Part shown: one piece after another, positions 1 through 9,500 of the stretch
Layout: each line of letters begins with the position of its first letter
Numbering within the stretch: position 1 is the stretch's first letter
DNA from: Lachnospiraceae bacterium
GTDB taxonomy: Bacteria; Bacillota; Clostridia; Lachnospirales; Lachnospiraceae
Direction of reading: 5' to 3'
DNA length: 64,000 nucleotides
Assembly: GCA_017450485.1 (NCBI GenBank)
Contig: JAFSTN010000024.1
Location: 62,001 to 126,000 of the forward strand
Program-made: the position numbers and the translations under genes
The notes under the pieces: model-generated
The model's database searches: none
Seen by the model: the letters and a program-made list of their open reading frames with translations, nothing else
What the model was told of the DNA's origin: nothing

Positions 1-2
1 CT

Positions 3-746
3 ACACTGGCACAGGCTCTCAGCGTGATTATTGCACTGACAGCCATTGTCCGCAGGGATATGATCGCAGGTATCAAAGCCTCAGACTTCAAGCCCGACCG
101 GGATACCGTTTCGAACATACTCCGCGTCGGCATACCGGTATCGGCACAGGACGGGTTTATCCAGATATCCTTTATAGTGATCACGGTCTTTGCAAATCGC
201 AGGGGATTAAACGACTCGGCAGCTGTCGGCATCGTAGAGAAGCTTATCGGCATACTTTTCCTGGTTCCGTCGACGCTTCTTGCCTCCGTATCGGCGATCT
301 GTGCTCAGAATATCGGAGCAGGGGCATATGACCGGGCCCGCAGGACCATGTGGGATGCCGTGATGATCGCGGCGGGATGCGGACTTGTGTTTGCGGTCGC
401 TTTTCAGTTTCTGGCAGCAGGCGCGGTCGGGCTCTTTTCTTCGGACCCGGAAGTGATCAGACTCGGCGATCAGTATATGCGTTCTTATGTATGGGATTGC
501 ATACCGGCAGGCATGCATTTCGTTTTCAGCGGATACTTCTGTGCGCGCAGCCGGTCCGAACTGTCCTTCGTACACAATCTGGTCTCGATAGTATGTGCCA
601 GAATCCCGATCGCATACTTTACTTCCGTGAGATATCCTGATACGCTCTATCCTATGGGGTGGGCGGCGCCGGTCGGTTCGCTGGTGTCGGTGATCATATG
701 TGTGATCATGTACATGAGCCTGCGAGAGAAAAGGAGAGATAGATAA
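3..746 (+). CDS. MATE family multidrug/Na+ efflux transporter, 3' part
   Basis: The reading frame is open to the left edge, so this is the C-terminal part (about 247 residues seen) of a longer inner-membrane exporter; MATE proteins are usually about 450 residues. Seen: several hydrophobic helices, and the segment GIPVSAQDGFIQISF followed by a Gly/Ala-rich region (ICAQNIGAGAYDRAR) typical of the second half of MATE/NorM proteins, where a helix enters with a conserved Gln-Asn-xGly-Ala loop. The family exports cationic drugs or metabolites in exchange for Na+ or H+. The stop codon TAA shares bases with the ATG of the next small gene (TAATG), suggesting translational coupling. Substrate cannot be told. 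Confidence 0.85.
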   Translation, partial: TLAQALSVIIALTAIVRRDMIAGIKASDFKPDRDTVSNILRVGIPVSAQDGFIQISFIVITVFANRRGLNDSAAVGIVEKLIGILFLVPSTLLASVSAICAQNIGAGAYDRARRTMWDAVMIAAGCGLVFAVAFQFLAAGAVGLFSSDPEVIRLGDQYMRSYVWDCIPAGMHFVFSGYFCARSRSELSFVHNLVSIVCARIPIAYFTSVRYPDTLYPMGWAAPVGSLVSVIICVIMYMSLREKRRDR

Positions 747-913
747 TGTGCGATGAATGTGCATTCTATATATATGATGAAGATATGGAGGAGTATGTCT
801 GTGACGCCGATATGGACGAGGATGATTACGGTGCGCTGATGAGAGAAGGTTTTAAGCAGTGCCCGTTTTTCCAGAACGGTGATGAGTATCTGGTAGTCAG
901 ACATCAGATGTGA
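746..913 (+). CDS. DUF6472-type cysteine-containing mini-protein
   Basis: A 55-residue acidic protein starting MCDECAFYIYDED and ending in VVRHQM. It starts inside the stop codon of the MATE gene (TAATG overlap) and ends 21 bases before ddh. It has a CxxC pair at residues 2-5, further Cys at 19 and 39, and a CPFF motif, which could bind a metal ion; the rest is strongly acidic. I recognise this pattern as the small DUF6472 family of Lachnospiraceae, whose role is unknown. The conserved spacing of cysteines, tight coupling to its neighbours and coding-like composition argue that it is real in spite of its size. Confidence 0.8.
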   Translation: MCDECAFYIYDEDMEEYVCDADMDEDDYGALMREGFKQCPFFQNGDEYLVVRHQM

Positions 914-934
914 TCAAACAAACGGAGGAGATCA

Positions 935-1912
935 ATGAAAGCAGGAATCTTAGGTTACGGTAATCTGGGCAGAGGTGTGGAAGCAGCCATCGCAAGATGC
1001 GATGACATAGAGCTCAAGGCGGTATATACACGTCGTGATCCCGCGGGTCTGTCCATAGCTACTCCCGGAGCGGCGGTCAAGAGCGCGGCTGAGCTCGACA
1101 AGGGGCTTGAGGATATAGATGTGCTCATCATCTGCGGCGGCAGTGCGACCGACCTGCCGGAGATGACACCGAAATACGCGGCGCTGTATAACGTTGTGGA
1201 CTCTTTTGACACTCATGCGAACATCCCGACACATTTTGCAAATGTGGATGCGGCAGCTAAAAAGGGCGGCCGGATAGGCCTGATCTCCTGCGGATGGGAT
1301 CCCGGAATGTTTTCACTGAACCGTCTGTATGCGACATCGATCCTGCCCGGTGGACACGACTATACTTTCTGGGGAAAAGGTGTAAGCCAGGGTCACTCCG
1401 ATGCGATCCGTCGTATAGAAGGCGTACTTGATGCCCGTCAGTATACGATCCCCGTGGAAGCTGCTGTAGATAAGGTCAGGAGCGGATCAAACCCCACACT
1501 CACCACCAGAGAAAAGCACACCAGAGAGTGCTTCGTGGTAGCGGCCGATGATGCGGATAAGGCAAGGATCGAAGAAGAGATCAAGACCATGCCGAATTAT
1601 TTCGCAGACTATGATACTACCGTACATTTCATTACCGCAGAGGAAATGAAGCGTGATCACAGCGGACTTCCTCACGGCGGATCCGTGATATACAGTGGAG
1701 AGACCGGTTCAAACGGTAATAAGCACGTGATCGAGTATAAGCTGAATCTCGATTCAAACCCTGAGTTTACAGGAGCCGTGCTTACCGCCTATGCGAGAGC
1801 GATCGTAAGACTGAATGCCGAAGGCGTGACCGGAGGCAAGACCGTATTCGATATAGCACCCGCTTACCTGTCACCCGTATCCGGCGAGGAGTTGAGGGCT
1901 CATTATCTGTAA
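935..1912 (+). CDS. ddh: meso-diaminopimelate D-dehydrogenase
   Basis: 325 residues, the normal length of the family. It reversibly converts L-tetrahydrodipicolinate, ammonia and NADPH into meso-2,6-diaminopimelate in one step, giving lysine and the peptidoglycan cross-linking residue. Seen: N-terminal dinucleotide-binding fold with GILGYGNLGRG (residues 4-14), the CGWDPGMFSLNR stretch near residue 119, FWGKGVSQGHSDAIRR near residue 144 and the substrate-loop DHSGLPHGG, all characteristic of Ddh. The start is fixed by GGAGGAG seven bases upstream. Cytoplasmic. It sits between the DUF6472 gene and a glycosidase on the same strand; the grouping does not suggest a dedicated lysine operon. Confidence 0.93.
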   Translation: MKAGILGYGNLGRGVEAAIARCDDIELKAVYTRRDPAGLSIATPGAAVKSAAELDKGLEDIDVLIICGGSATDLPEMTPKYAALYNVVDSFDTHANIPTHFANVDAAAKKGGRIGLISCGWDPGMFSLNRLYATSILPGGHDYTFWGKGVSQGHSDAIRRIEGVLDARQYTIPVEAAVDKVRSGSNPTLTTREKHTRECFVVAADDADKARIEEEIKTMPNYFADYDTTVHFITAEEMKRDHSGLPHGGSVIYSGETGSNGNKHVIEYKLNLDSNPEFTGAVLTAYARAIVRLNAEGVTGGKTVFDIAPAYLSPVSGEELRAHYL

Positions 1913-1913
1913 A

Positions 1914-2852
1914 ATGATACCTGATCATATCTGCGGACTGACCTTCGCTCCGTTTGTACCGGCGGGGGTCATCTCAACCGAAAAAGCAAAACAAAGCCTG
2001 CGTATCATGAAGGAGCAGACACATGCAAACTTCGTGATCTTCGTGCCGGCAGCATACCAGGCGACAGCCACTTCCGAGGAGATCGACTTCACTTCACCTT
2101 CGACGATGAGGGAGGATGAACTTGAGGAGATCATCGATGTGGCCCATGCTCTGGACTTAAGCGTTGCTGTCAAACCCACGGTCAACTGTCTGGACGGAAC
2201 ATGGCGTGCCCATATTCATTTCTTTGATGAAGACGTGCCGTGTGAGCCTAAGTGGAGCAACTGGTTTAAGTCATATACGGATTTTCAGCTGCATTTTGCG
2301 CGTATTGCCGAAGAGAAGCATTGTGAGATGTTCATTGCGGGATGCGAGATGGTCATGAGTGATCATCGTGAAGCGGAGTGGAGACGTCTGATCTCGGATA
2401 TCCGCGGTGTATACCACGGACCGGTTTCATATAACTGCGATAAATATCAGGAGCATAACGTACACTGGTGGGACGCTGTCGATGTGATATCTTCAAGCGG
2501 CTATTATCCGATAGATGACTGGGAGAGACAGCTTGACAGGATTGAGAAGGTAGTACGACGATTCGACAAGCCGTTCTTTTTTGCGGAAACAGGATGTATG
2601 TCGGTAGAAGGCTCCAATAAGGTTCCGAATGACTGGTCGATCGGGGGAGCATCCGATCCGGCCGGGCAGCAGGCATGGTATGAAGTGATGCTCAAGGCCT
2701 GTGCTTCCAGGAGCTTCGTGCGGGGTACGGCACTGTGGTCATGGACTGCGGAGCTCTATGATCCCGCGGATATAGATAAGTATAAGGACTATGACATATA
2801 TGCCAAGCCGGCGCTTGAGACCGTGGCGAGGTACTATGGCTATGAACGGTGA
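1914..2852 (+). CDS. Cytoplasmic glycoside hydrolase, GH113 (beta-mannanase-like)
   Basis: 312 residues with no signal peptide, starting one base after the ddh stop. The sequence reads as a TIM-barrel glycosidase of clan GH-A: IAGCEMVMS (about residue 141) fits the strand-4 acid/base Glu, and FFFAETGCMS (about residue 223) fits the strand-7 nucleophile Glu. Length and the motifs around these residues match GH113, whose characterised members cut beta-1,4-mannan and manno-oligosaccharides. In a cell that imports oligosaccharides, a cytoplasmic member would act on short chains. GH113 assignment is by motif and length only; another small GH-A family is possible. Its 3' end overlaps the start of the HD-GYP gene by about 17 bases. 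Confidence 0.72.
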   Translation: MIPDHICGLTFAPFVPAGVISTEKAKQSLRIMKEQTHANFVIFVPAAYQATATSEEIDFTSPSTMREDELEEIIDVAHALDLSVAVKPTVNCLDGTWRAHIHFFDEDVPCEPKWSNWFKSYTDFQLHFARIAEEKHCEMFIAGCEMVMSDHREAEWRRLISDIRGVYHGPVSYNCDKYQEHNVHWWDAVDVISSSGYYPIDDWERQLDRIEKVVRRFDKPFFFAETGCMSVEGSNKVPNDWSIGGASDPAGQQAWYEVMLKACASRSFVRGTALWSWTAELYDPADIDKYKDYDIYAKPALETVARYYGYER

Positions 2853-5016
2853 ATTAGTCAGAAAAAAGACCGGAACGATATCCGAGAGAATATTCTATGC
2901 ACTGATAGTCGCATGCCTGATCTGGTCGGTGGTCATCATGTGCATAGCGCGCTTCGATACGGATATCTCCGGCGAAGCGAATATGGGATCCTTCGATACA
3001 CGGGACTTCAATGAAGGCTGGAGGACCGGGGACGGGACTGAGCTTACTCTCCCGACCACACTTGATTATGATATCGGAGATGAGGTCACCATCATCAACA
3101 CACTGCCGGATGATATATGTGACGGCACTGCCATGATGGTCAGATCCTCCATGGAGGATGTCCATATCTACGTGGACGGTTCGCTTCGTACGGAGTACTC
3201 TACCGAATCCATACGCGGGACTCCCTTCTATATCCCCAGCGCCTACGTGGTCGCCGAGCTGGGGGAGGCAGATGCCGGCCGTGAGATAAGCATCACGCTA
3301 CGGTTTAAGTCAACCGCTGCCATCAACGGCATAGTCATCAGTCATGGTAATAATGCATGGTTCACGGTGATCAGGGAATCCCTGCCGGTGAATCTGATAT
3401 CCATGTTCGTACTGGCGGTAGGGGCGATCATCGTGGTCGTGACGCTGCTGCTCAACGGCTCCTATCATGTCACCGCGCCCAGATGCCTGGGCATGCTGAT
3501 GGTCAATGTCGCCCTCTGGGTATTCGGTGAATCCACTCTCAGACAGATCTTATTCCGCAGGGCGACTCTGTCGCAGTATTTCTCATATATCAATGTAGAA
3601 CTTATCGGTGTATTCGTATGCATGTTCTTCGATGAGGTCCAGCGCCGCAGATACCACAGGAGGTATCTGACGGCTGAGATCCTCCTCGTTGTACAGCTGC
3701 TGATCAACATCGTGCTGGATATGTCCGGTATCTGCGAGCTCTACCGCACCCTGATGGTAAGCCATATCTTGTCCGGAGTGGGTCTCATCATGATCATCAT
3801 CACTCTGGTGACAGACGGCCGGAAGCACCAGATACGCGGATACCGCATCACCGCGATAGGCATGATCTGCTTCGTCGTGATGGCGCTCAGCGAGCTCGTC
3901 GGTTTCTATATCAACAGGTTCCACATATTCGGGACTTCCATATGCATCGGATTGCTGATCCTCATGACCGCGACCATCCTGCAGACCGTGGCGGATGAAG
4001 TGAAGGCGTATCAGGACCATGAGCGTGAGCAGCTCGAGACCACTATCACCACGCTTGAGACCATCGCCAGTGCGATCGATGCCAGAGACGAGTATACCGG
4101 CGGACACTCCGAGCGTGTAGGCCTCTATGCCGGCAGACTGGCCCGCGAGATAGCAGCAGAATACCGGCTGACCGAGGAGAATATCCTCACTGTTCACTAT
4201 ATCGGACTGATGCATGACATCGGCAAGATCGGTGTGGCCGACTCCGTCCTCAACAAATCCGGCCGCCTCACCGATGAGGAATTCAGCCTGATGAAGAAGC
4301 ACCCGGAGATCGGGTATGAGATCATGCTCTCTCTGGGAGAAAGTGTGGAAGGCCTGCTGGACGGCATCAGATACCATCATGAGAGATACGACGGGCACGG
4401 CTATCCGGACGGTCTCACAGGCAAGAATATACCCCTCATAGCGAGGATACTGGCACTCGCGGACAGCTTCGATGCCATGACTTCCAACCGTGTCTACCGC
4501 AGGAGACTCACGGATGAGGAAGTCCGGGACGAGCTGATGAAGTGCGCCGGCACGCAGTTCGACCCGGAACTGACGCGCGTATTCGTCGGGCTGCTCGACC
4601 GCGGTGAGCTGCAGATCAATACCGTCGACGGTGTGGCAGCAGATGAGAGCGGTCGTGTGATGAAGTCGGCTGTCCTCGAGTCCGGGCTCCAGCGTGATCT
4701 GCTGGACGGTGTACAGATATCCAACCCGACACACATCCGCATGCTGTGCTATGTCATGAAGCTCATGGAGAAAAAGGGCAAAGAGTATGCGGTGATCATG
4801 GTGGGCGTCGGTGATGACGGAACCTCCGGGGCCACAGACAGCTGGGCAGATATCAGGAAATCCATAAGTGAGCATACAGGTTCTCATGATATGAATATCG
4901 AGTATACGGACCGGTCCAACGTGATCGCACTCTATGACAGGAGTGAATCACAGGTCGAGGAATACATACATATGCTGGAAGCTCTATCCGGCCGTCTTAC
5001 GATAAAACGCATATAA
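2836..5016 (+). CDS. Membrane HD-GYP domain protein, likely c-di-GMP phosphodiesterase
   Basis: About 726 residues from the ATG at 2836, preferred over an upstream in-frame ATG at 2791 because GGCGAGG lies just before it. Order: N-terminal membrane helix (about 20-40), extracytoplasmic domain of about 140 residues resembling 7TMR-DISM sensor regions, a block of about seven helices (nt 3390-3990), a short coiled linker, then an HD-GYP domain with MHDIGKIGVAD (about residue 460) and HHERYDGHGYPDGL (about 515). HD-GYP enzymes hydrolyse c-di-GMP using a di- or tri-iron/manganese site. The last 130 residues contain MVGVGDDGT and may be a degenerate nucleotide-cyclase-like fold; I cannot name it. 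It overlaps the GH113 gene, so both are probably on one transcript. Confidence 0.87.
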   Translation: MAMNGELVRKKTGTISERIFYALIVACLIWSVVIMCIARFDTDISGEANMGSFDTRDFNEGWRTGDGTELTLPTTLDYDIGDEVTIINTLPDDICDGTAMMVRSSMEDVHIYVDGSLRTEYSTESIRGTPFYIPSAYVVAELGEADAGREISITLRFKSTAAINGIVISHGNNAWFTVIRESLPVNLISMFVLAVGAIIVVVTLLLNGSYHVTAPRCLGMLMVNVALWVFGESTLRQILFRRATLSQYFSYINVELIGVFVCMFFDEVQRRRYHRRYLTAEILLVVQLLINIVLDMSGICELYRTLMVSHILSGVGLIMIIITLVTDGRKHQIRGYRITAIGMICFVVMALSELVGFYINRFHIFGTSICIGLLILMTATILQTVADEVKAYQDHEREQLETTITTLETIASAIDARDEYTGGHSERVGLYAGRLAREIAAEYRLTEENILTVHYIGLMHDIGKIGVADSVLNKSGRLTDEEFSLMKKHPEIGYEIMLSLGESVEGLLDGIRYHHERYDGHGYPDGLTGKNIPLIARILALADSFDAMTSNRVYRRRLTDEEVRDELMKCAGTQFDPELTRVFVGLLDRGELQINTVDGVAADESGRVMKSAVLESGLQRDLLDGVQISNPTHIRMLCYVMKLMEKKGKEYAVIMVGVGDDGTSGATDSWADIRKSISEHTGSHDMNIEYTDRSNVIALYDRSESQVEEYIHMLEALSGRLTIKRI

Positions 5017-5032
5017 TATCAGGGGAATTATT

Positions 5033-5230
5033 CTCCGGGGGTGCTGTATACGTCTCCCCAAAACGGCTGATGAGTACTAAGCTCGACGTCATTTCTCATA
5101 GCGAGGACTCTGTCTGCGGAACTCGTCGCTCCGCTCCTCAGACAGTCCTCGACAGAGCCCATTCGAAACGACGCCTCGCTAAGTGCTCATCGCTGATTGT
5201 TTTGGGGAGATGTATACAGCTGCCCCGGAG
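5033..5230. repeat. Long imperfect inverted repeat (about 198 bp)
   Basis: The left arm starting CTCCGGGGGTGCTGTATAC at 5033 is matched by the reverse complement of the right arm ending GTATACAGCTGCCCCGGAG at 5230. Pairing continues inward through GTCTCCCCAAAAC/GTTTTGGGGAGA, TGATGAGTACTAAGC/GCTAAGTGCTCATC, and the centre carries GTCTG...CAGAC around 5112-5142. As RNA it would form one long hairpin; as DNA it looks like a non-autonomous repeat or MITE-like element. Together with 5231-5337 it fills the 321-base gap between the HD-GYP gene and the next gene. No T-tract follows, so it is not a simple terminator. Confidence 0.8.
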
Positions 5231-5337
5231 ATTATGCGCTATTTGGTGATGATCGGATTTATATACCATTGATTATAGTTTTGAAAACTGATAATATAAT
5301 TTCAAATCTATACAATATAGTGCGCAGTGAGGTATGT

Positions 5338-6411
5338 ATGTCGTTTACAGAGACGAAGAGAAGAGAGATCAAGCTCTACCTGCTGAGAAAGATAGATGAT
5401 GATGAAGCAGACCTGATATCCAAGGTATCGGATGCTTTCGGAATATCATCCACCAGTGTTAAGAGATATCTGGAAGCAGAATTGAACGATGGTCATATAC
5501 ACGCAGACAATGCTGCAGGATGCGGATATTCTCTGGCATTTGACAGCAGATCCTTTCAGTATGATATAGATTCGATAGCGGAACATGAGGATACGATAGT
5601 ATATAAGGACATCCTTCCGATCCTTAAGACAAATGACAATGCAGGGAAAATATGGCGATATGTGCTGTCAGAGATATTTAACAATGCTCTGGAGCATTCA
5701 CAGGGAACTACGGTCAGGGTGATTGTGGAGACCGGGCATTTATATACGCGTATTGTGCTGTCGGACGACGGGATCGGGATATTCCGCAGTGTAACGGAAG
5801 CCATGAAGCAATACGGCTTTCACAATCCAACCCCGGAAGATGCCGTTATGGAATTATACAAGGGCAGATTCACTTCTTCTCCGGAGAGACATACCGGCGA
5901 AGGGATTTTCTTCACGATGAAGCTGTTGGATAAAACAGCGATAGTCTCTGACGGTTCGGTGCTCAGGTCAGGATATGAAGGAGCACCGGCTTATATCCGG
6001 TCTCATCTGCTCACCTATGCCATGCGGCTGGCTAAGAAGGGGACAGTGGTTGACATGCGCCTGGAGAATGATACTCACAGAGATGCCGGAGAGGTATTCA
6101 ACCAATATACGACTCCGGATGAAGGATTGTATAAGACCAGGATCCCGGTATTGGAAGCATGTATGGACCGGGAACCGGTGGCCAGATCCCAGGCAAGGAG
6201 GATCTGTGCAAGACTTGACAGCTTTAAGGAAGTGATTCTGGACTTTGGCAGAATAGAGTTCATGGGCCAGGGATTCGCGGATGAAATATTCCGTGTATTT
6301 CATAATGCACATCCCGATGTGGTACTCACTCCGGTCAATATGACCCCGGATGTCAACAATATGTACCTGCATGCAGCCAATACCAAGGTCATTATTCCTC
6401 ACTATGACTGA
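5338..6411 (+). CDS. HTH - histidine-kinase-like ATPase - DUF4325 (STAS-like) regulator
   Basis: 357 residues from the ATG at 5338, chosen because AGTGAGG sits five bases upstream and because the longer in-frame reading begins inside the palindrome. Residues about 10-50 look like a winged helix (FGISSTSVKRYLEAEL). Residues about 100-240 form a GHKL ATPase: SEIFNNALEHS (N box), SDDGIGIF (G1), HTGEGIFFTMKL (G2). The C-terminal 80 residues match the DUF4325 STAS-like fold (VILDFGRIEFMGQGFADEIFR). No phospho-acceptor His domain is seen. Inference: a cytosolic switch resembling a fused anti-sigma kinase and anti-anti-sigma module with its own DNA-binding head. Targets unknown. Confidence 0.8.
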   Translation: MSFTETKRREIKLYLLRKIDDDEADLISKVSDAFGISSTSVKRYLEAELNDGHIHADNAAGCGYSLAFDSRSFQYDIDSIAEHEDTIVYKDILPILKTNDNAGKIWRYVLSEIFNNALEHSQGTTVRVIVETGHLYTRIVLSDDGIGIFRSVTEAMKQYGFHNPTPEDAVMELYKGRFTSSPERHTGEGIFFTMKLLDKTAIVSDGSVLRSGYEGAPAYIRSHLLTYAMRLAKKGTVVDMRLENDTHRDAGEVFNQYTTPDEGLYKTRIPVLEACMDREPVARSQARRICARLDSFKEVILDFGRIEFMGQGFADEIFRVFHNAHPDVVLTPVNMTPDVNNMYLHAANTKVIIPHYD

Positions 6412-6489
6412 CCCGTTTTCTATACGGATTCCGTCTTATCTTGTGTAATTGTGCGTTTTTTCCCATATTTTTCAGAATTCTTGGTGAAT

Positions 6490-6507
6490 ATCACCCAAAT
6501 GGGTGAT
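6490..6507. promoter_or_regulatory. 18-bp palindrome, candidate operator of the giant surface gene
   Basis: ATCACCCAAATGGGTGAT has perfect 7-bp arms around AAAT. It lies directly upstream of the candidate promoter of the 11-kb gene and is the right size for a dimeric regulator. No second copy was noticed in the window, so the factor is unknown. Confidence 0.5.
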
Positions 6508-6509
6508 GT

Positions 6510-6539
6510 TTGGGCATGGTTTTTGCTATATGATAGAAT
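6510..6539 (+). promoter_or_regulatory. Candidate promoter of the giant FecR-domain gene
   Basis: TTGGGC (6510-6515) and TAGAAT (6534-6539) are 18 bases apart, just downstream of the 18-bp palindrome and 33 bases before the preferred ATG at 6573. The match is moderate. Confidence 0.4.
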
Positions 6540-6572
6540 AAGCCGACATTGAAATCGTTTAAGGAAAGACTG

Positions 6573-9500
6573 ATGCGCATTTATTCCGAAGAAAGAAAAC
6601 CTGATACCCGTCATATAGCCCGGAGCCTGATATGCAAGGCTCTGGTCTTCGTGCTGTGTGCCTCGAGCGCACTCTCCTATCCCATGAGTGCCGAGGCAGC
6701 TAATTCCGCCAAGGCGAAGTCGATGAGGCTCGAGCAGACCGAGGGTGATGTCGGCGTAACGAATATCACAAAAGGAGACCTGACATATACTGCCGGTATG
6801 CGTCTGGGTTCCGGCGATGATGTGGACACCGATACCGCATCCTATGCATGGATCAGTCTGGATGACTCCAAGGCTATCAAGGTCGATGAAGTCAGCGAGG
6901 TCGAGGTACGTCAGAAAGGCAAGAATCTCGAAGCACTGCTCGTATCGGGCAATCTCTATTTCAATGTAACAGTTCCCCTGAAATCAGATGAATCGATGAA
7001 TATCCGTACGTCTACGATGGCGACCGGTATCCGCGGTACCTGCGGATGGGTCAGCATTGTCGACGGATGTAATACCCGTGTCCACCTTCTGGAGGGTGTC
7101 CTCCACTGTAAGGTCATCAATCCCGTGGACGGGCAGATCAAGACAGTCACGATACATGCCGGCGAGTGGGCTGACTTCACGGTATACGGTGTAGAGGTAT
7201 TCGATAAGAATCCCGAGCTGATCAGCACATCCGACGGAGGGCAGGTGCCGGTCACCACGCCTATCGGTACTGATACCGATACAGCATCCGGTGAAAAAGC
7301 AGATACATCAGCTGCAACAGCTGAACCTGCCGGCAACGCACCGGGTACAGATAATAATGAAGATGGCGGATCAGCCGATGAGGCCGGAGGCGATACCGGC
7401 ACAGTATCAGCTGAGGAGTCCGAGATTGCCGGTACATCTGCCGACACTTCATCATCGGAAGATGGGGCAGCAGGCACCGGCGAGGCATTGCAGGAGTCAG
7501 AGGCCGGGGGCTCCACCGGCGACTCCACATATAATGAGCGTCCCGAGATTCCGGTGAGTCCCGATGGAGAAAGCTGTGATATAAGCATGAGCAGATTCAC
7601 CGAGGATGATATCCCCGGATTCGTTCTCGTGGAGCTTGTAGGCGATGATCCCCTCATAGAGAAGATATATGATCAGTCAGGGATAGATCTGAGAAATCTG
7701 ACTCAGGAAGAAGCAGAAGAGAAGCTTGCGGAGAAGGAAGCCGAGACAGCTGAGCGCATGCAGGCCATTCGTGAAGCGGAAGCGGCACAGGAGAGTAATA
7801 TCTCCAAGGATCCCGTATGGGAAAGAGGCGATAAGTCGGCAAAGGAACCGGAAGCACCGGCTGAGAAGGCTGAAGAAAAGACAGCTCCGGCTGAACGAGT
7901 CCTTCCTATAGATACTCCTGCAACAAAGACAAACCCCACACCTAAGGCGACAGCACCTGCAGATACGTCCACTCCGTCTTCACCCTCTAAAACAGATGCT
8001 ACTCCCACCCAGTCTGCCCAGGCTGCTGCTTCAACAGCTTCAACTCCTTCGACGGGCAGCCCGGCTCCAACCGGTAGCACGAACAATGATCCTGCCACTC
8101 AGCCCGGATCATCAAATACCAATACTCCCAATAACAACCCCAATTCGACTGTCGAACTGACCATGCCTCAGACTGCGACCACGGTTCAGGATTATCTGAA
8201 TCAGTCGGGGGTCAATAAGGTTGTCCTGAATCCCGGCTCCGGGAATAACACGCTTGATGTAGATATCGATTTCACTGTACCCGCAGGCAAGAATCTGACA
8301 GCCAGCGCAGGAGTACCGGTTGATGTAAACTCCGGCAAATCCGCGGCGGTAAACGGTACTGCCAATCTGGGAAGCTCGCTTGCAAACAACGGCAGTCTCA
8401 GCGTCAACAGCTCGCATACACTGACCGTAGCAGGAGCGTTCACAAATTCCGGTACATTTAATAACACTTCATCCGGCAGATCAGAGTTTAGCGGTGGCGT
8501 CACCAACACCGGTACATTTACCACGTCCGGTACTCTGGATCTGAATTCCGCAATGACCACCACGGGAAGCTTCACCATATCCGGAGGTACGGTCAGTGCA
8601 GGTTCAGGCATCAATGCAACTGCCGGATCGGTAAACTTAAACGGCGGTACTCTGACATCTACAGGGACGACACTGACGATCGCAGGTGCGGCACTTACCA
8701 TGGATGGTGGCACCCTGACTTCATCCGGTACGGCGCTGCAGGTTTCGAGCGGTTCATTTACCATGAACTCCGGTACGGTCACTTCGGCTACGACAGGTCA
8801 GACAGTAGTATTGAATACCGTAGCAAATGTGCATCTGAATGCCGGTGAGATCAAGAATATGGGAGACGGAGGAGCCATATCTGTTCCCGCAAATACTGAT
8901 TTCCACAATATTATGACATCTTCTGATGACATGCATATTACTGCTAAGACAGATAATCTGCTCGGAACTGATGTCGGAAAGTTGGATGAGACCACAGGTA
9001 CGTCTTACGGATTCATATCCGTATGGGGTGGCACGGAATTCAATGGAGAGTTGTTCGACCCTAATACAATGCATCCATTGACCTTAAGTGCAGTCATTTC
9101 TGCTACTGAATATGATCTTGAAACAATAAGTACACCGGCATTTGTTAAAGCAGGTGTAAATGTCCCGCTGACAGTAAGACCTAAAACGGGTTATCAGATA
9201 GATTCGGTTGCTTTTGTTAATCCGGATAATTCAAACAGCGACTGGGGCATAAGCTATACCGCGGGAAGCAGTACCGGGTTCACTATGCCGAGTGGTCCTG
9301 TTGAAATACGTGTAACCGCATCCAAGATCAATTATCAATTGACCAAACCGGCGTCTGTTACCGGAGGAACCATAGGCCTTTCGGTAGATAATAATACCGC
9401 ACCGACTACTGCTCAATACGGCCAGACGGTAAATGTTAACGCAACTCCTGCTACCGGCTACAGACTCAAGACTCTGACATATACTCCCGCCGGAGGAACC

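Noticed and set aside
3583-4887. A 434-codon open frame on the minus strand opposite the HD-GYP gene
   Set aside because: It mirrors the codon pattern of the HD-GYP gene, has no recognisable domain and no ribosome binding site; the plus-strand frame has clear motifs.
5197-5337. Upstream start for the HTH-ATPase-DUF4325 protein
   Set aside because: The extra 47 codons lie partly in the palindrome and lack a ribosome binding site; ATG 5338 has AGTGAGG.
6956-8782. Several open frames of 90-230 codons opposite or shifted to the giant gene
   Set aside because: They arise from the repetitive low-complexity sequence and show no domain, start signal or independent conservation.
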